DNA from: Sanderia malayensis
Lineage: Eukaryota; Cnidaria; Scyphozoa; Semaeostomeae; Pelagiidae
DNA: 64,000 nt
Direction of reading: 5' to 3'
Assembly: GCA_013076295.1 (NCBI GenBank)
Contig: RQOL01000531.1
Coordinates: forward strand, 310,001 to 374,000
Shown: one piece after another, positions 47,416 through 61,600 of the stretch
Numbering within the stretch: the stretch's first letter is position 1
How the letters are laid out: each line of letters opens with the position of its first letter
Translations under genes and position numbers: made by a program
Notes under the pieces: model-generated
What the model was told of the DNA's origin: nothing
The model's input: the letters and a program-made list of their open reading frames with translations, nothing else
The model's database searches: none

Positions 47416-50400
47416 TTAGATATTTAGCATCTGAAAATTATTCATAACTGGCGTGTTGTTATCTTGTTTAACGACATCTTTTTTCTTTTCGTCGTCAGCC
47501 GCTTTATTTTTCTTATCCTTCGATGATCCCGCGCTTTCGCCTCTTTCCAGTTTGTCCTGGGCCCTGCGAGCCTCTTTTTTGAACTTCATTCTCCTGTTCT
47601 GAAACCAGATTTTGATTTGCCTTTCTGTGAGGTTCAACTGTTTAGCCAAGTCGGTTCGTCTTTCTTTTTTGAGAAAATGATTGTAGTGGAACTCCTTCTC
47701 CAGCTCCAAGAGTTGTTTTCTTGAATAAGTCATTCGTTTTCGTTTTGCATCGACATCCCGATATAGCCACGGAACACCTGAATTGGAAAATGCTGATATT
47801 ACTATCACGATATAATAAAGTCACAATTAACGAAATAAAATTTTATTTATCTGTTGATAATAAACAGAATGTAATAAGAAACGAAAAATAACAATGAAAA
47901 CAAGAAGAGCTGCTAAGAAATAGCGCCCATTCTCTAACAAATGCCGTTAGCGTTTAGCAAACTTTAAATTACTCTTATGCGGCGCTTACTCAAGACAAGG
48001 CCTTTATTAAAGACAAGTGATCATTCCAGCTTTGAAGAGTGGTCAAAGCAACTAAAAAATGACACACAAAGTTCGCTCTAAAAGATATTCTACCATCATA
48101 ACTTAGTTAAATCTGGCTGAAAAAAGCTTCGAAAAAACAGGCCCAAGATTAAAAATGTTTCAGCTATTTAAAATATGGAACGCATTCATTCCTAGACTAT
48201 TCTTTATTATGCGTATTGGGAAGCAACATAGTTTGAAAGCAATTCATTGCACCAAGTTGTCGGTGGTTCCGCCCAAACATCACTTCTTGCAGCTGTCTTT
48301 TCGCCATCACAATCCTTCAATTGCATCCAATCCAAAATGGAGGCCAGTGATTCAGATTTGAAGATATCTAATCAAATTTACTATAACGATTCTCGCAGTA
48401 GACTAGAAATATGCTGGTAGTTGTTTTTCAATTCGTTAAGTATTTTTGTTTGGGTCAATTATTCCCCAAGGCTGCACGTGAAATGCCTGTAGATCTGTGT
48501 TTCGTGCCATTAAACCAAAGAAAAGGACAAAGTCCAACAGAACATTCAAAAGGGTATAGTAATTGAACATAAAAGCGTTTTATCAGCGACCTTTCTTTCT
48601 TATTTTGTTTTAACTGTAGTCGTAACTGTAAATTTTTAATGCAACCGAATTGGTACATCACTTCTTTTTTTTAATACGCAATGTGGAAAAATAACTAAGA
48701 ATAGCGTCAAATAGTTCTGTTTAATACCAAAAATAATAAAATTTCAGTCAAAAATATTTATCAACTTCGTTCTACTTACTTGACTGAATTGAGTGGGTAG
48801 GCGTGGGAGAAATGCAATTTTCTTAGCAAAATCGATTAAATGCTATCTTAGCCAATTTGAAAATAGTCATTATTTATTTTTGTCAACTTAATTTTCCTGT
48901 GATAAATACCCGTGTACATGTTATGTAACAGTGACATCATCATTCATACAACTGCACTTGACGCTTATTTCAATATAAAAAAAAACTTAAGTGCTTGTGG
49001 AACCGAAACGTGCCTTTTCAGGGTGATGAAATTGGTACTTTTTGGGAACAATCTTAGATGAAAGCGCACGAGATCCCCGCTTGAATTGCTAAATCTCGTT
49101 CAATTTTTCAAAACTGCTGTAAAGCAGGCTCACTAGACTTGAGGTGCAGGGTAAGGCAGGGGTTGTTTTACGGCTTGCGTTTATAATGAATAAAGGAAAA
49201 CTAGATGTAAAAGGTGATTAATTTACGTTGATGGTGTGTTGTGATTATCACTGCCATTCAAATGTACATCCAGCAGCAATTTCTTGTTGTTTTTAAACTG
49301 CTAATAGTGATGGACATTTGTATGCCCATTACAAATGGCTATTGTTCATCTCAAAAATTTCACCAACACGAGGCTGGATATCAATGAATGAATTGGCAAT
49401 GCACAGTACAAAAGTTCAAGAATTCTTTTGCAGACAGTTCCTTTAGAGATATTCCCAGAGTTCTTCAATTCAAATAGTGAAAACAATGTTTTGACAAGAC
49501 CTGTGCAAAATATCGTTTTGTCCTTTACTCTCCCTCAGCCCAACAGGACAGAACAAACGAACTCTTTGTTATTGCAAGGTTACATACACACGTTTTAGGT
49601 AACTGCAGGGAAAGATAGCTAGCAAGAATTTAATCAGTTAATAAGTAATAAAAACTGACAGGTTGCATCCAATATCTTTTTGATCATGAGATAGAAACCT
49701 TTATCAAGCTACAGGCAAGTGGGCGTGAACACATAATGGCAAGATTATTCCGAAAGTATTAAATGTAATATAGGAAAATATTCAAAAACAAACTTCGCCC
49801 GGTTGCCCGAAAAACAATGCCTTCAATACTCGTTGCCTTCTGTCACATTTTGCACGTATAACATAAGAAATAAATGTCCTCGTTTTTTTATAAGGAAGGT
49901 AACATTTATAAAAATGTTCGTATACAAGGACTAAACGACCCTTTCCATTTCGATATATACAGGATTAACGCGAGATGTAGAGTTTTGCTGGTCAATTACG
50001 ACGAAATAAACACGACCATCTTCGCGATATTCAGAGAACAATGGTCGTACAAAACAATTTTATGAAAGCGCACTGGCCAAAGCGTGTCGCACGTCAGCAA
50101 ATAAAGACGAGCAATTGTGACAAAAATTATTGAAATCATTACAAAAATGCAATAAAATCGAACTTACCAGCGCCAAGCGTTGAGTTGTTGATGACTGGGA
50201 AGCCGTAGCCAGTTGTATTGGCCACGGGTTGTGTCGAGTAAGAATAGCCGGGATAGGCAAGGCCGGAATTCGAGCCGTACTGCTGCCATGGATTGTTGTA
50301 GCTGGGATGCGATCCGTAGAAGTTTGAGTTAAACATGACACCCTGCGTGGATGCTTGCGGTGTGATGATCGAGCCTTGACTCTCACCGAAGCCCGTTGAC

Positions 50401-50708
50401 GGTTGTGTGAAGGTGGTAGAATCGATTGAGGAAGTCGTGTTGCATGGCTCGGGAAGGTTCAATCCCGAGCTGGTGTCGTTGAATGGATGGAGCGCTGCCG
50501 CGTTGAACCGAGCACTGGCCAAGTAGTTGGGCGGTGATAATGGGTTGTTACTCTGAACCGGCTGTCGACTGGGCGAGTAAGCGCTACCAGTTGACTCGAA
50601 CGGCTGATAGCTTGGACTTGACTTCATGCCTTGAAGGTAAGGAGAACAGTCGATGGGCAAACCTTTCTGTAGGTCCATCTCGTCAGTGGGATCTTGTAGC
50701 CAAACCAT
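47416..50708 (-). CDS. Hox-class homeobox protein, two exons
   Basis: Exon 1 is 50708-50168 (first ATG after a stop; a better-context ATG lies at 50678). Exon 2 is 47777-47416. The junction is phase 1 with GT-AG sites (CTG|GTAAGTTC, TTCAG|GTGTT), giving 300 residues (290 from the second ATG). Exon 1 is Ser/Asn/Pro/Tyr-rich, as in Hox transactivation regions. Exon 2 carries the homeodomain (residues 181-240 in the shorter form): R5, L16, F20, W48, F49, Q50, N51 and R53 are all present, with [10 protein letters not shown] and [23 protein letters not shown] tryptophan lies 7 residues before it, a spacing like posterior Hox rather than the YPWM of anterior ones. The tail is Lys-rich. It should be a DNA-binding transcription factor. 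I cannot assign a paralogy group; central or posterior is most likely. Confidence 0.92.
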
Positions 50709-50778
50709 GCGGATGATAAACGCAACAATAGGAAACGCTATCAAATAAAATACGAGGAAATTTCGGATGTAGTTAAAC

Positions 50779-53378
50779 AGTATGAAACGCTTGTCTTTGA
50801 TGTTGCTATGCTGCCAAATCGTATCCGCTGATTACAAATTACAGTGTCTTAATCAAATAGTTCTTGAATAAAGGTGCACAATACTTACTGTAAGTAAGTA
50901 ACGAAGTCTTATCTCGATCCTCTATGTTCCTTGCTGTATGTCTTCCTAACTCTACTTGTGTGTGAGTATCTTCTTTTCTTTCTACCTTCTTGCTGATTGA
51001 TGATCAATTTATAAATAAGACCAGTCAGCTAGCGATCAATGATAAACAATAAGAATTCGCTTAATTCAAGCGAAAATATATACGACCACGCGTGTTATGA
51101 CCAGCCACCTAAACACTCAATGAAATATAAGTCAGTGAGTCGCGCATCAGCTGTGACAATTGAGCCCGAATGAACCATCCAACGCGTACATGCATTTACA
51201 TATATCAATCCATTTATCTACCTATCTATGCACACGTGTGAATATTATCATGCGCACTGCGCAAGGGAATGTACGCTTCTGTTGACTCATTACGTTGACT
51301 TGCTACTGCCAATCAGAATTGATGACCAAGGAAGGTCTTGTATAATTATCAAACAAAGCAAAGGAAATGCCAATTGACTTTTTGCCCACCCCTCTTTTCT
51401 CCTCAATGCTAACCTATTGTTCGAACTAATTAATGCTTTGATGGAAGCTCCATTCACCATATATTGCTATATTTCCATTGTCCGTGTACAGCTAAACAGC
51501 GTTGGCAGGAGAGAATGGGCGGGACAAATTATTTAATGACAGTAAAATGCCCAAAACAATTACCCTGACGTCACATGGCCATCTTGGGAGCCTTTCTGTT
51601 TGGTAACATATAGCTATATTGTCATGACATTCCATCTTTTCAATGAGGGGAGTATCATGCCAGGATGGGGCAGATTGTGGGTAGGGTTAAATGTGCAGAG
51701 GGCTTCGTACCAACCCTGATTTTTTCAAGTAGGGAATAAAAGCAGCGTGTATCTACTAAAGGCAAACAATGTTACAAAATTTAGCCACGTAAATATCAAC
51801 CAACATAGATATACGAGAAAAGATAGCAAATTAATATTCGTAACGGAGTTGGATGCGGCTTGAAGGTATCTCCAATTTCAACTGTAATATTTAGGACGTT
51901 CACCCCCTCGGGAAACTTAAGCTTACTGTAGGTGAATGGTTGTTCTGACTTCATTTGAAATCATGCACAATGAAAGCAACTAGGCAACAGAATGCGTTGA
52001 ATGCGAAATATGCGTGCGTGAGTGACATATATTGAACAGAAATTCCAAACTATGCAGCAAATCGATTAGCGAGGGCATGGCACATTTGTGTGGGACAGAG
52101 CAAAAACTAACGACCAACGTTTGCCGGAAACATGCTCTGAAACATCTTCACAGTATGTCGAGCAATCTAGCTTCATCTGTACATAATCATAATCATAAAT
52201 GTTAACAAGTGAAATACCAAATCAATCTAAAAGCCAAATACAAATGTCTTATCACTGCTTGGAAATATTCGTATAAGGAAATGATAAATTGTTTGTCCAC
52301 TGATTCATGTTCCCTTTGTCCTTATATATCGCCCCCTTTGCAGGCTTAAAGGTGTACGTACATAAACAATAGCCGCAATGTGACCAGTGACAAAGCAAGC
52401 ACTGTGGGGGCAGGCAATTTGAGTCCATAAAAAGCCTTATCAAAGAAAGAAACGGAAGTAGTTTTCCTGTGACTTGTATTAAGACCTATGACATTTTCCC
52501 ACGATAACCAAGCTCCATTCATTGCAAGAAGATTAGGAAAAACGAAAAGGAAAAAGATTCTCTTCCAGAAAAGTGCCAATTTTTTAAACTATCGGGCGCA
52601 TATAATAAGACATTTGCAGCGATCAAAATAATTTTTTCAACTTTTAAGAGCTCCAAGGATCTGTCGCAAAAAGTTTTAGAGAATTGCTCTGGCGAGAGTC
52701 GGCAAAAATAGAGAATATTTGACATTAGAAACATACGCAACTAATGACAAACATTGAATATTTTAGCAGCAATTGCATCGTTGTTATAGCACACGATGTA
52801 ACATTGTTGGAAAAAATGCAAATATCATATGCAGTCCTATTCATCCATGCACTCAGACTTTTATTTTAATATGACTCCTTTACGTCGGCATTTTCAATTC
52901 ACTCTAATATTTTGGCGCAATTTTTAGCCACTATTTATCTTTATATTGCATTAATCTATAACGAATGCACCCTGGGCGAAGGGAATCCTGTAGGTAAAGA
53001 GATGTTTGGCGATTCCCATAGAAAACGCCCATTCACGAGGCAATAATAACAGTTTTATGGTTGCAGAGTTTGGCAAATGTATTATCACATTAATCTTGCT
53101 TAATCACCAATACATTTCACGAATCGTTATTATTAGTATATATTAAGGAATTGGACATTGTGCGTGAGCAAATGAAACTAGGTTCACAAATAACAACACA
53201 TACGAAGTTGCACTGGCTGGCTGGGGACAAGGTGGGGCAGCCTTTATCTCATCCTCAACCATTGTACAAGTGCTACTCTTATAATTATTGCTACAAAGTT
53301 CCTGTACAAAGGCTCAGGCAGTGAGAAACTGGCTATCAATTGAGATCAGTTTGACTATTACTGATGCTACTACTACTA

Positions 53379-53415
<37 letters not shown>

Positions 53416-56028
53416 AACTATTACAACAACTACTACTAGTAATAATATTAATAATAATAAATGTCTGGTTTAGTAAACCCTGACCTCGTTTCGGTGAAGA
53501 CCACCTGCTCTGATTTAAAACTATTCGACAGACTGGGATTCTGCGTCATTTTCTTGTATAACGGTATCACTAATAGCACTTGCAAAGAATAATGACTATT
53601 TTTTTAATGTTTAGAACAGTGATGTGGTGTCAAAGCCACAGACATTTTGCTTACATTCAGTTCTAAATTCAACAAAATTGTGGATTCTGAGAGGGAGGTT
53701 AGAGGAAATATTTTGATGCAAAGAGCGTCGAATCTTGACAGAGCTGACACTGAAATTTACTGAAAATACACAACTGCATCGTGATATGACACGATTGAGA
53801 TATGCACTTGGCAGATGAAACGTTCAAGGAAATCAGAGACTTTGATAACAGTTCCACAGCATTTTGAAATTCACTCTTTGCGGCCCCCACTCTTGATGAA
53901 TCAATATTCTCTGTTCTCTTCTGCTTCTGTTTTGCGCTTTATATCGCAGCTTATTTCAAATACTGGCCATTGTTTTACGGTGACTTTTCTACTTACAGAA
54001 ACATGCATACTGGCTCCTGATTGGCCAATCAGAACGAGGAAAGGGTACATTAAATAAGACGTTCCCAGAGCATCACACATCGACGCAATTCAACATTACT
54101 GCAACTATGATATTGATAATCACGACAATAAACATAAACAAAATCATCATGATCATAAATGTTTTGACGACCTGAAACTCATAACTCAATGTTGACGCAC
54201 TGATATTTCCCACAAGAAATCGTTATTTTTGTACTTTTGTGTCACATATATTGTATCACAATGTAAGTGTAATAAAATTGCAAGTAATTAGTCATTAAAT
54301 CGCCTGATCTTTCTATTTGCGCTACACTAGTTGCTGGCCTTGCATGTAGCTGTAAGGATAATTAACCTATCACAGTGAATAAATACAAACACCGCGAGAC
54401 AAAATGTACAGCCCATATTGAACATTTATGACTTTCTCATTGGCAGCGTGTGATACGACAAGTGTTAATGTGACTCGGCTAAGGTGGTACGGAGTGTACA
54501 ATAAATAAAAACAGCAATGCATTATTCTTCGCTCGTTCAAGTGACAGCCTATTTGAAATTGTATCCAAGGCAACCTTCCTCTACTAGCTATAGCTGACAA
54601 GCACGTTTCCTGCTGCTGTGACTTCTCCAACACACTCCCCTTCCCCAGAGGAAGGCCTTACTTTCAAAGACTTTCCTCTTGCAAAGACTGGTTGCTTAGC
54701 TTTTTGATGACGCAAAACAGCTAAGACATGCAGCTGAAAACACGCACTGCACATTCAGGAAAGCAAAGCAAATATATTCGTGCTTCAAACACCATAGCAC
54801 ACACCCAAACAGCTGCAGTGTTGTGCGCGTGGAGTTCGCCCTACACCTGCCAATAGCCAGTTTGCGCAACACACCGCAACTCATGACAAGGCCGCAAAGA
54901 AAGAGGTCTGTGAACCGGCACGACAAGTAGCATCTCCTGTTTTTTGCGGTGTCATCTACACGATGATAGTTTGGACGCGGTCACATTAGACGTCCACGCA
55001 TGCTTGTTCAAACAACCAGAAAACCATAGGGTTAGCTAATTGCCGTTCTCGACATATCTGGAATTTGGGCGGCTTTTCGAAACTTCAAAAGAAACATGCT
55101 CGATCCTTCGGCAACGCAGCATAGCAAGGTTCCATAGGATGCTCTGCAGCCTGAAGCTTCTTGAATAAATAAACCAATGGCATGTTGCTACAGTAAAACC
55201 CGCAACTAAGAAATTCCATCCCAGGCTTGGAATTTTCTTATAAAGTAACAAAAATAAAGGTAGAGAGCAAGTTCACTAAGAAACTCGAAATCCAGTGTCA
55301 AAAAATCCTTAGATCTTTTCAGCTGAATCTTCATAAGTGCAAAATAATAGCAGTTCTTCATTCAGGTACACCTTCTTAGTGAAAATGCTTTCTATACCAT
55401 TAAAGCAGAAGTTTGGGGAATACATTTTCAAGCTGACTTGCTTCTTGTAACTGGGTTCGAATAATTTCATGCACTATATTTTCACTTTCAAGTCCGACTG
55501 TTAGTGACTGGTTTTGACATTATCCGAGTGGATTGGAATGGTAATTCAGCTTTCTTTTATTCATTTTTTTCCCATTCCCCCCAATTCGTATATGGAGGAT
55601 TAAGATATTTAGCAGTATGACCAGTATGACAACGGCCTAAAATATTGTTAATTCTGCGTTATTGATGCATCATGCAAAACCAGCGCAATAATCAGGACAT
55701 TCAGGAAAACTTCAATACGGAAAGGAAAACTGGCCAGACTATGAGAAGGTTTCCACATCACAACGTAACTCGCGACAATGCGTGGGCTTCATTCATTCCT
55801 GCCTTTGCGTCATGTTTTTGCTTGATTTTGTTTTCCACACACACCTTACTTCCTACCAGGCGACACAAAATAGCTAGTATACAAACATTTGTTTTGAAAA
55901 CTTCGAATGTAACCCCATAATAAGAAAATAAATGTCTACAATAATTTTCTTGATCTTCTTGGTATTTTCCTCTAGACTCGTGTCTAGAGCTTGTGGCTAT
56001 AAACATTGATAAACACCTTGTCATTATA
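50779..56028. other. Upstream of the homeobox gene; no gene recognised
   Basis: A minus-strand TTATAAAT at about 51009-51017 could be a TATA box for the homeobox gene, with a 5' UTR of about 270 bases. A (CTA)n microsatellite lies at about 53366-53415. Other frames here are short and motif-free. Confidence 0.4.
53363..53460 (+). repeat. Trinucleotide microsatellite (ACT)n
   Basis: About 15 near-perfect CTA/ACT units are followed by degenerate ACA, ACT and AAT units. Confidence 0.95.
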
Positions 56029-56413
56029 GGCTGCGTTTACACGGGACCAGTTCCACTTGGAACCATTCCAAATGGAACTGCTAGCCGTACCCAAATGGGA
56101 TCGCTTAGAAAAAAGTTCCATTGGAACCATTTCACGGAACCGTTTCAAAATGCTGGTGTAAACGGGTGGAACGGTTCAAAAATGAGTACGGATAGGAAAT
56201 GAGGCATAAAATGTGAGCGTCACGTGGTCGTGAATAAAGGGAATCACAAAAATGGCCCTTTGAGTTTGTGAAGCACGCCTCCACAGCAACGCTTCGCGCA
56301 ATAATTTCGAATAGTTCCAAATCGAACCGGTCTCGTGTAAACACAGCCAAATTTGGAACGGTTCCAAATGGTTCCAAATGGAACCGTTCCAAATTTCTCG
56401 TGTAAACGTAGCC
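56029..56413. mobile_element. GTTTACACG-family MITE (385 bp)
   Basis: The ends are GGCTGCGTTTACACGGGA and the near-complement TCTCGTGTAAACGTAGCC, with ATA on both sides (56026-56028, 56414-56416). The inside is full of GGAACCGTTCC/GGAACGGTTCC inverted motifs. Three-bp duplications fit the PIF/Harbinger group, but no transposase is present. The part 56131-56347 recurs at 45.5 kb. Confidence 0.75.
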
Positions 56414-56556
56414 ATAGTTTCAGGAGATACCTCTGCGATAAAACTGCTCATAAAAAGCAAACAAAGCACCTGCGTATGATGCTTTACGTTGGCACTCGCT
56501 AAAACAACCTTGTCACGCATTACATTCGCATTCGCCAACAGTGAATACTGTTTACA

Positions 56557-57184
56557 GGCCCCGTTTACACGAGACAGGTTCACTTTTGATCCGTATCAAA
56601 TGTGGCACGGATAGGTTGCGTTTACACGGAGCCGCACTACTTGTGTTGCTGATGGGCTTTCCGTTTACACAAGTGCCGATTCGCATGAAATAGAGGTGAA
56701 AAAAACGAAGTGAGGCTGAGAATCCAAACAAGAATATGCGCACAGATAATAATTGCTGCTGTTCAATCTGAAATAAGTTGTCACAGTGTACTGCTAACAT
56801 GGAATTCAGTTGTGCTAAAGCAAATAGACTATTTATACTCGACATTAGCCACGATATTATTCCAGCTTCGTTTCATCCATGTTTATTTCGATTTGACACA
56901 AAAGAAATCTTCCAGTCTTCTTAGTCGAGTGGCGCCAAACTTACCCTTGGCTTCGGACAAGTGAAAAATTATGGCCTCGTTTTAAAGACGGATCAAAAGT
57001 AAGCCGGATTTGCTGTTTACACGAGACCGGATCACTTTGAAAACGTCTCGCTAGAAGGATCAGAATTGATCTGGCTATCCGTATCTATTTTGATGCGGAT
57101 TGCTTGGTCTCGTGTAAACGGGAGGCGTATCCGTATTAATTTTGTTTCGGATTCAAATGGATCCGGCCTCGTGTAAACGGGGCC
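56557..57184. mobile_element. Second GTTTACACG-family element (628 bp)
   Basis: The ends are GGCCCCGTTTACACGAGAC and the complement CTCGTGTAAACGGGGCC. Internal copies of GTTTACAC (56617, 56663, 57014) and GGATCAAA/GATCCG motifs suggest a mosaic. No clear target duplication is visible. It lies 143 bp from the previous element. Confidence 0.7.
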
Positions 57185-60100
57185 TACGGCTATAGAGCTG
57201 ATACATATTAATCCCACTGAAGAGGCTTTATATGCCCGCTTAAACCATAGTCAATAGAAGTAATGTTTATTTCTATTGCTTAAACATAGACTAAACATTC
57301 TCGGGAAAGCCAAAACTGGTAGATAGCGAGACAATAGCAATTATACTTTTATCAGCAACGTCATCTTGCAGTAAATGTATAAATATCCACGCGTAATAAG
57401 ACGCCCGCCTCAGTTCCACGACAAACCCCTATGCACGTTCTCATTTAAAACAAGAATAGTATTCTTTATCGACAATTCCATGCAAAAATCCAACAGTGAC
57501 ACTAGATTGCGGGTTGCCAGCGAGCACAAGAAGCTTGACGTCATCAAGCAAATAAATGGCGCAAATCAGCCTCTTTCTCGACCCACTGATACGACCTACA
57601 ATCTGAATCCAAAAAGTTACTTTTTCATTTATTGACGAGCACCGAATTTCATATAACTTCGGGCACAAATTTCGACGCCTCGCCTAGATAGTTGCATGCA
57701 TGATGTGATCTGTGACAAGCCCACCTCAATATTTGTTTCTATTTATCAGGCATCTTGGCTTGTGCAGTATTTCCGTCTTGTCCTGTAAAATTGCCTAGTG
57801 TCTCGTGCCTTTTTTAGTCAGCAATGAGTATTCTTTCAGCTCATAGCCCAGACCAACCTATTTCCGCAGTCCATAGAATACTGTTTGAATGCAACCAATC
57901 TCCCAAATGAAAGCCTGATATATAGCTTACTGCAACTACAGTAAACATGATGAGAACATGCATACAATGTATATTTCCCGCATTAACAACCACAGTGCTG
58001 TAAATGCAATTTTATTTGCTCCAATTCATGCAAATAAGTTTTGAAAAATCAACCCATGTCATTCACATGGATTAGCAGTGTACAAGAATAGAATGCTGGT
58101 CGGCTGAGGGTGATCAATCGATAAAAATACTTGGTCATTAATAATTATCCCGCAATTCTCTGCAATTAGTTCTTTCCAGATTGATTCCACTTCCAATTGT
58201 CCAAAATTGTAATAAATTTCCAGCCATATACGATACAGGATGCGTGAAATGAAGCAACAAAAAAAGATGACGGGGTTGGTGGTATTTTTAGCCACCGTCA
58301 TTCACGAAACGAGATAGGCAGATTGGAAAATGATCGCACTACATCCGTTTTTGATTTTTATTATTATATAGCATAAGGTAGATGTATGAGCTACACAAGG
58401 AGTTATCTAGCATCACACAGCACATCACCTCATTGGCCTACATTACAGCGTTCGACATGTCCACGTTACTGGGGTCAGTAGAGCAATCAAAGCATGCATC
58501 TAGTCTGTTGTTTGAGTAAAATCGTGGCTTTCTTATCATGCACCTTAGATTATGAAAATGGGATACTTGGTTATTTGAAGTGGGGCCTTGATAAAATTTT
58601 GTTGTTATAGGATGCGGGATTAGTACTTTTTGGAAGGAAAGCAATCACAAAATTTACGCTGATTCCAGTATAATTCAGAAACTGAAATAGTTTAGCACAA
58701 AAAACAACCTTTCATGGGGGTTGGATGAGCACATGCAGTGTTTCTTGGGGATAAAGCAAACAATGCAGTCTGTTTATTTGTAAATGTTAATGTAAAATCA
58801 GGGTTCCTGGCAGCAATTTAGCAATGTGGGCATGCGACTTGACTAATTTAGTGGAATAGGTGCCTGAAACGTCCACAGATGCTGTCGATCTACACCCACC
58901 TCCATATACCGTATTTACACTTATAGCAAGCTAACACTTGGTCCTACAATTGACCCTTTTTCATTTACATCAATCGTGAAGATATAATGAAGTAAGTTTT
59001 GGTTGCCTTCAAGATTCGCTATACAAATCAGAGTGCATAACTAATATGAGGAAACGATTCTTCCACACAGCCAATGGGACCAGCACAGCTAATCTATACT
59101 ATTTTGAGGTGGGGGGAAATCATTGCTTTAAAATGTTGACATAAAGCAATTATTTTGCATCCTGCAAGTCAACTGCTTCGGGTAGTAGTTGGGGTTTAAT
59201 GGCATCAAAAAACAACTAAATTATCTGCAGGAGAAATAGCTTGATTACAATTGTGGGACGGTGGAATGTGCAGATAATTTCAAGTAAATGAAAGGCAATC
59301 TTCCGTCTAGACGGCGCCGAACCATCTAATTCGGGCCAATCTATACCTAACATCTATACCTAACACACATTGATGCACGCACTGAAATAACAACAATCAA
59401 TATATTTGGTATAATGCATAAATAATTGCACTCCGTGAATTGGGGCCACAAACTCTCAGGAAATTCGAGAGACACTAATTCTATTAAGGAATACATAATC
59501 CTGAAAACATTTGTATGTTTAAAAGTATGTTTTGTTGAACATATCAACAAAGGGATCTCAAACAACATTTGGTTAAAGAAAACCCGGTGTCACTCGAGGT
59601 ATCACATTTGGTTAGAAATTACATCAATGGGATGCATTTTGCAACAAAGGCCAGCCAACTCTTGCTGTATATAACATTCAGATGAGTGTAAAATCTACAA
59701 AACAATTTAACAATCAATAGCATTATAACCAGCATAGCGAAACAAGTGAATCCTCTTCCTAAACTTCTTTCAGCATAATGATCAGATGGCCGTAATATGG
59801 ACCAAAACAGACCATATCTTATACATAAAAACAGCTTATCGGCATCTAATATAGCTATCTAGAGCATTTGTATATATGATACAAACAAGCCACAACGAGG
59901 TGACAATACCGAATGGGTATTTCTAAAATTGGAATACTTATCAATGATAGCATCAATGACGCAAACGAGAAGCGTGCGTCATTGATTTATGTAAGACGTA
60001 AGACACTACAAGAGACTTCCTGTCCTGTAGTTTCGACCATGGCCGAGGAGAAAAACTGGCGAGTTGCAGAACTAACATTAGAGCTGAAAACTTTGAAAAA

Positions 60101-61600
60101 CAAAAGCGAACATACAGCCGATGTTGTTGCGATATGGGCCGAGTTGAAAGCGATTGTACGAAAAGTAGTACATTTGAATGGTGGCATGTGAAGGCTGACA
60201 TTAGGGACAGCCTGTGCGCGATGCTTGCTTATGCGACAATTTTTCAACACAATGTACTGACAAATGGACACGCCTCACCGTCGACCGGTGATTGGTTGGC
60301 ATTCAAGCACAATACATGGCCGATAAACGTGCATGCTATTATCTGCATATCGTTCGTGTTCAAGTATCAATATCAATTATGAGCACACAAGCATGATGTT
60401 AATTACTGTTGTAGTATCACTATTCTACACGCCTTGACAGGCTGACATGCTCGACTTATAATACGCCTTTCAATGGTCGTCACTTCTATTTTCCCTTATT
60501 AATCATGCTTGCTGTAAATCTTTGTTAATCTTTGTATCTCCGTCCCGTCCAACAATCCTATCTACCAGCATCCTTGCATATCATACCATAATAGTTATTC
60601 ACCGTTCAAGTCAATTGAGACGGCAAGAATTTTGCACTAAGCATTATTTTGCATTATCCATCTACACTGTATATAAACGTATGCATTTTTTCCCTTTCTG
60701 GATGTCAATATTAGACGTTTATCGCTGACAGTAATAATTATGATGACAATACCATAATGTTGAAGGATGTAATACGAACATAAATTAATAGCATTGACAA
60801 AGAATGTTCCAGTGACAAATTTCGTATTGAAATGGCAAGGTGGTTACAAAAACTATTTTTTGAAAAAGATTTGAGTTATGACGGTTTGGTCTTTTTGTAA
60901 ATGTTAAAACGGAAAAGCTTGCCTTGTTGCTCTTGCAATTTTGATGATCAAAATTACGAAAACAACAATAATGATGATGATAATGATGATGATAACGATA
61001 TACGCATGATACTGCAGTTGTCACTACGAATACGACACTCATTGCCTGTTATATTCTTTGCCCAACAAAACCCTTTAAAGTGTCGAGCGGGTTACGTTAG
61101 GTATTGTACAGTAAACAGAATAAGTGCTCCCTAATTGCTTTGAATTCGCTAATTTTGCCTGACAAGTGAAGTGAATTGCTTCCGGAAACATGGAAAGGTA
61201 GGCGATCGGGAAAACCAACATGACGTGTGCCCGGAACTTGTGCCCAAAAGGAAATCTGCTAATTAAACCAGTGCGTTGGCACTAATTGCTAATAAAACAA
61301 GTCAAGGTGCGCAGCTGTGAAATAGTAGCTACGCCTTGCAGCAATTGCTTCAATAAATCAAAAGACAAGTACTCCATATAGCACAAGGTGTCGATAATTC
61401 AATTCAATGCTAATACAGCGTTACATACCCCTATTAAAGTAACAATTTATTTATAAACCGTTGTGATTGAGCCAATTTTAAGCATGCATCCATGAAAAGA
61501 AAAAGTGTATGATAAATATAACGTAAAACAAAACAGTTGCTTACCTCTACAATAACGATAGCTAAATGCTTTTGCTGAAGTCTTTGGGCAGAATAGAGCA
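57185..61600. other. Intergenic, one small ORF candidate
   Basis: Apart from the small frame at 60039-60191 and a (GAT)n tract near 60968-60999, I recognise nothing. A minus-strand AATAAA at 61446-61451 is a plausible poly(A) signal for the WDR54-like gene, 150 bases past its stop. Confidence 0.4.
60039..60191 (+). CDS. Small ORF candidate, 50 residues, strong start context
   Basis: The start is in an excellent context (GACCATGG). The 50-residue product is charged and helical-looking (MAEEKNWRVAELTLEL, AIWAELKAIVRKVV) and could form a coiled coil. The frame is open upstream to 59913. I recognise no family and see no splice evidence. It could be chance. Confidence 0.25.
   Translation: MAEEKNWRVAELTLELKTLKNKSEHTADVVAIWAELKAIVRKVVHLNGGM

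Noticed and set aside
50709..50775. Hydrophobic extension upstream of the homeobox ATG (like a membrane segment).
   Set aside because: It has no ATG and is unlike any Hox N-terminus; most likely 5' UTR read in frame.
57375..57635. An 86-residue plus-strand frame.
   Set aside because: No family resemblance, no Kozak-like context, no adjacent exons.
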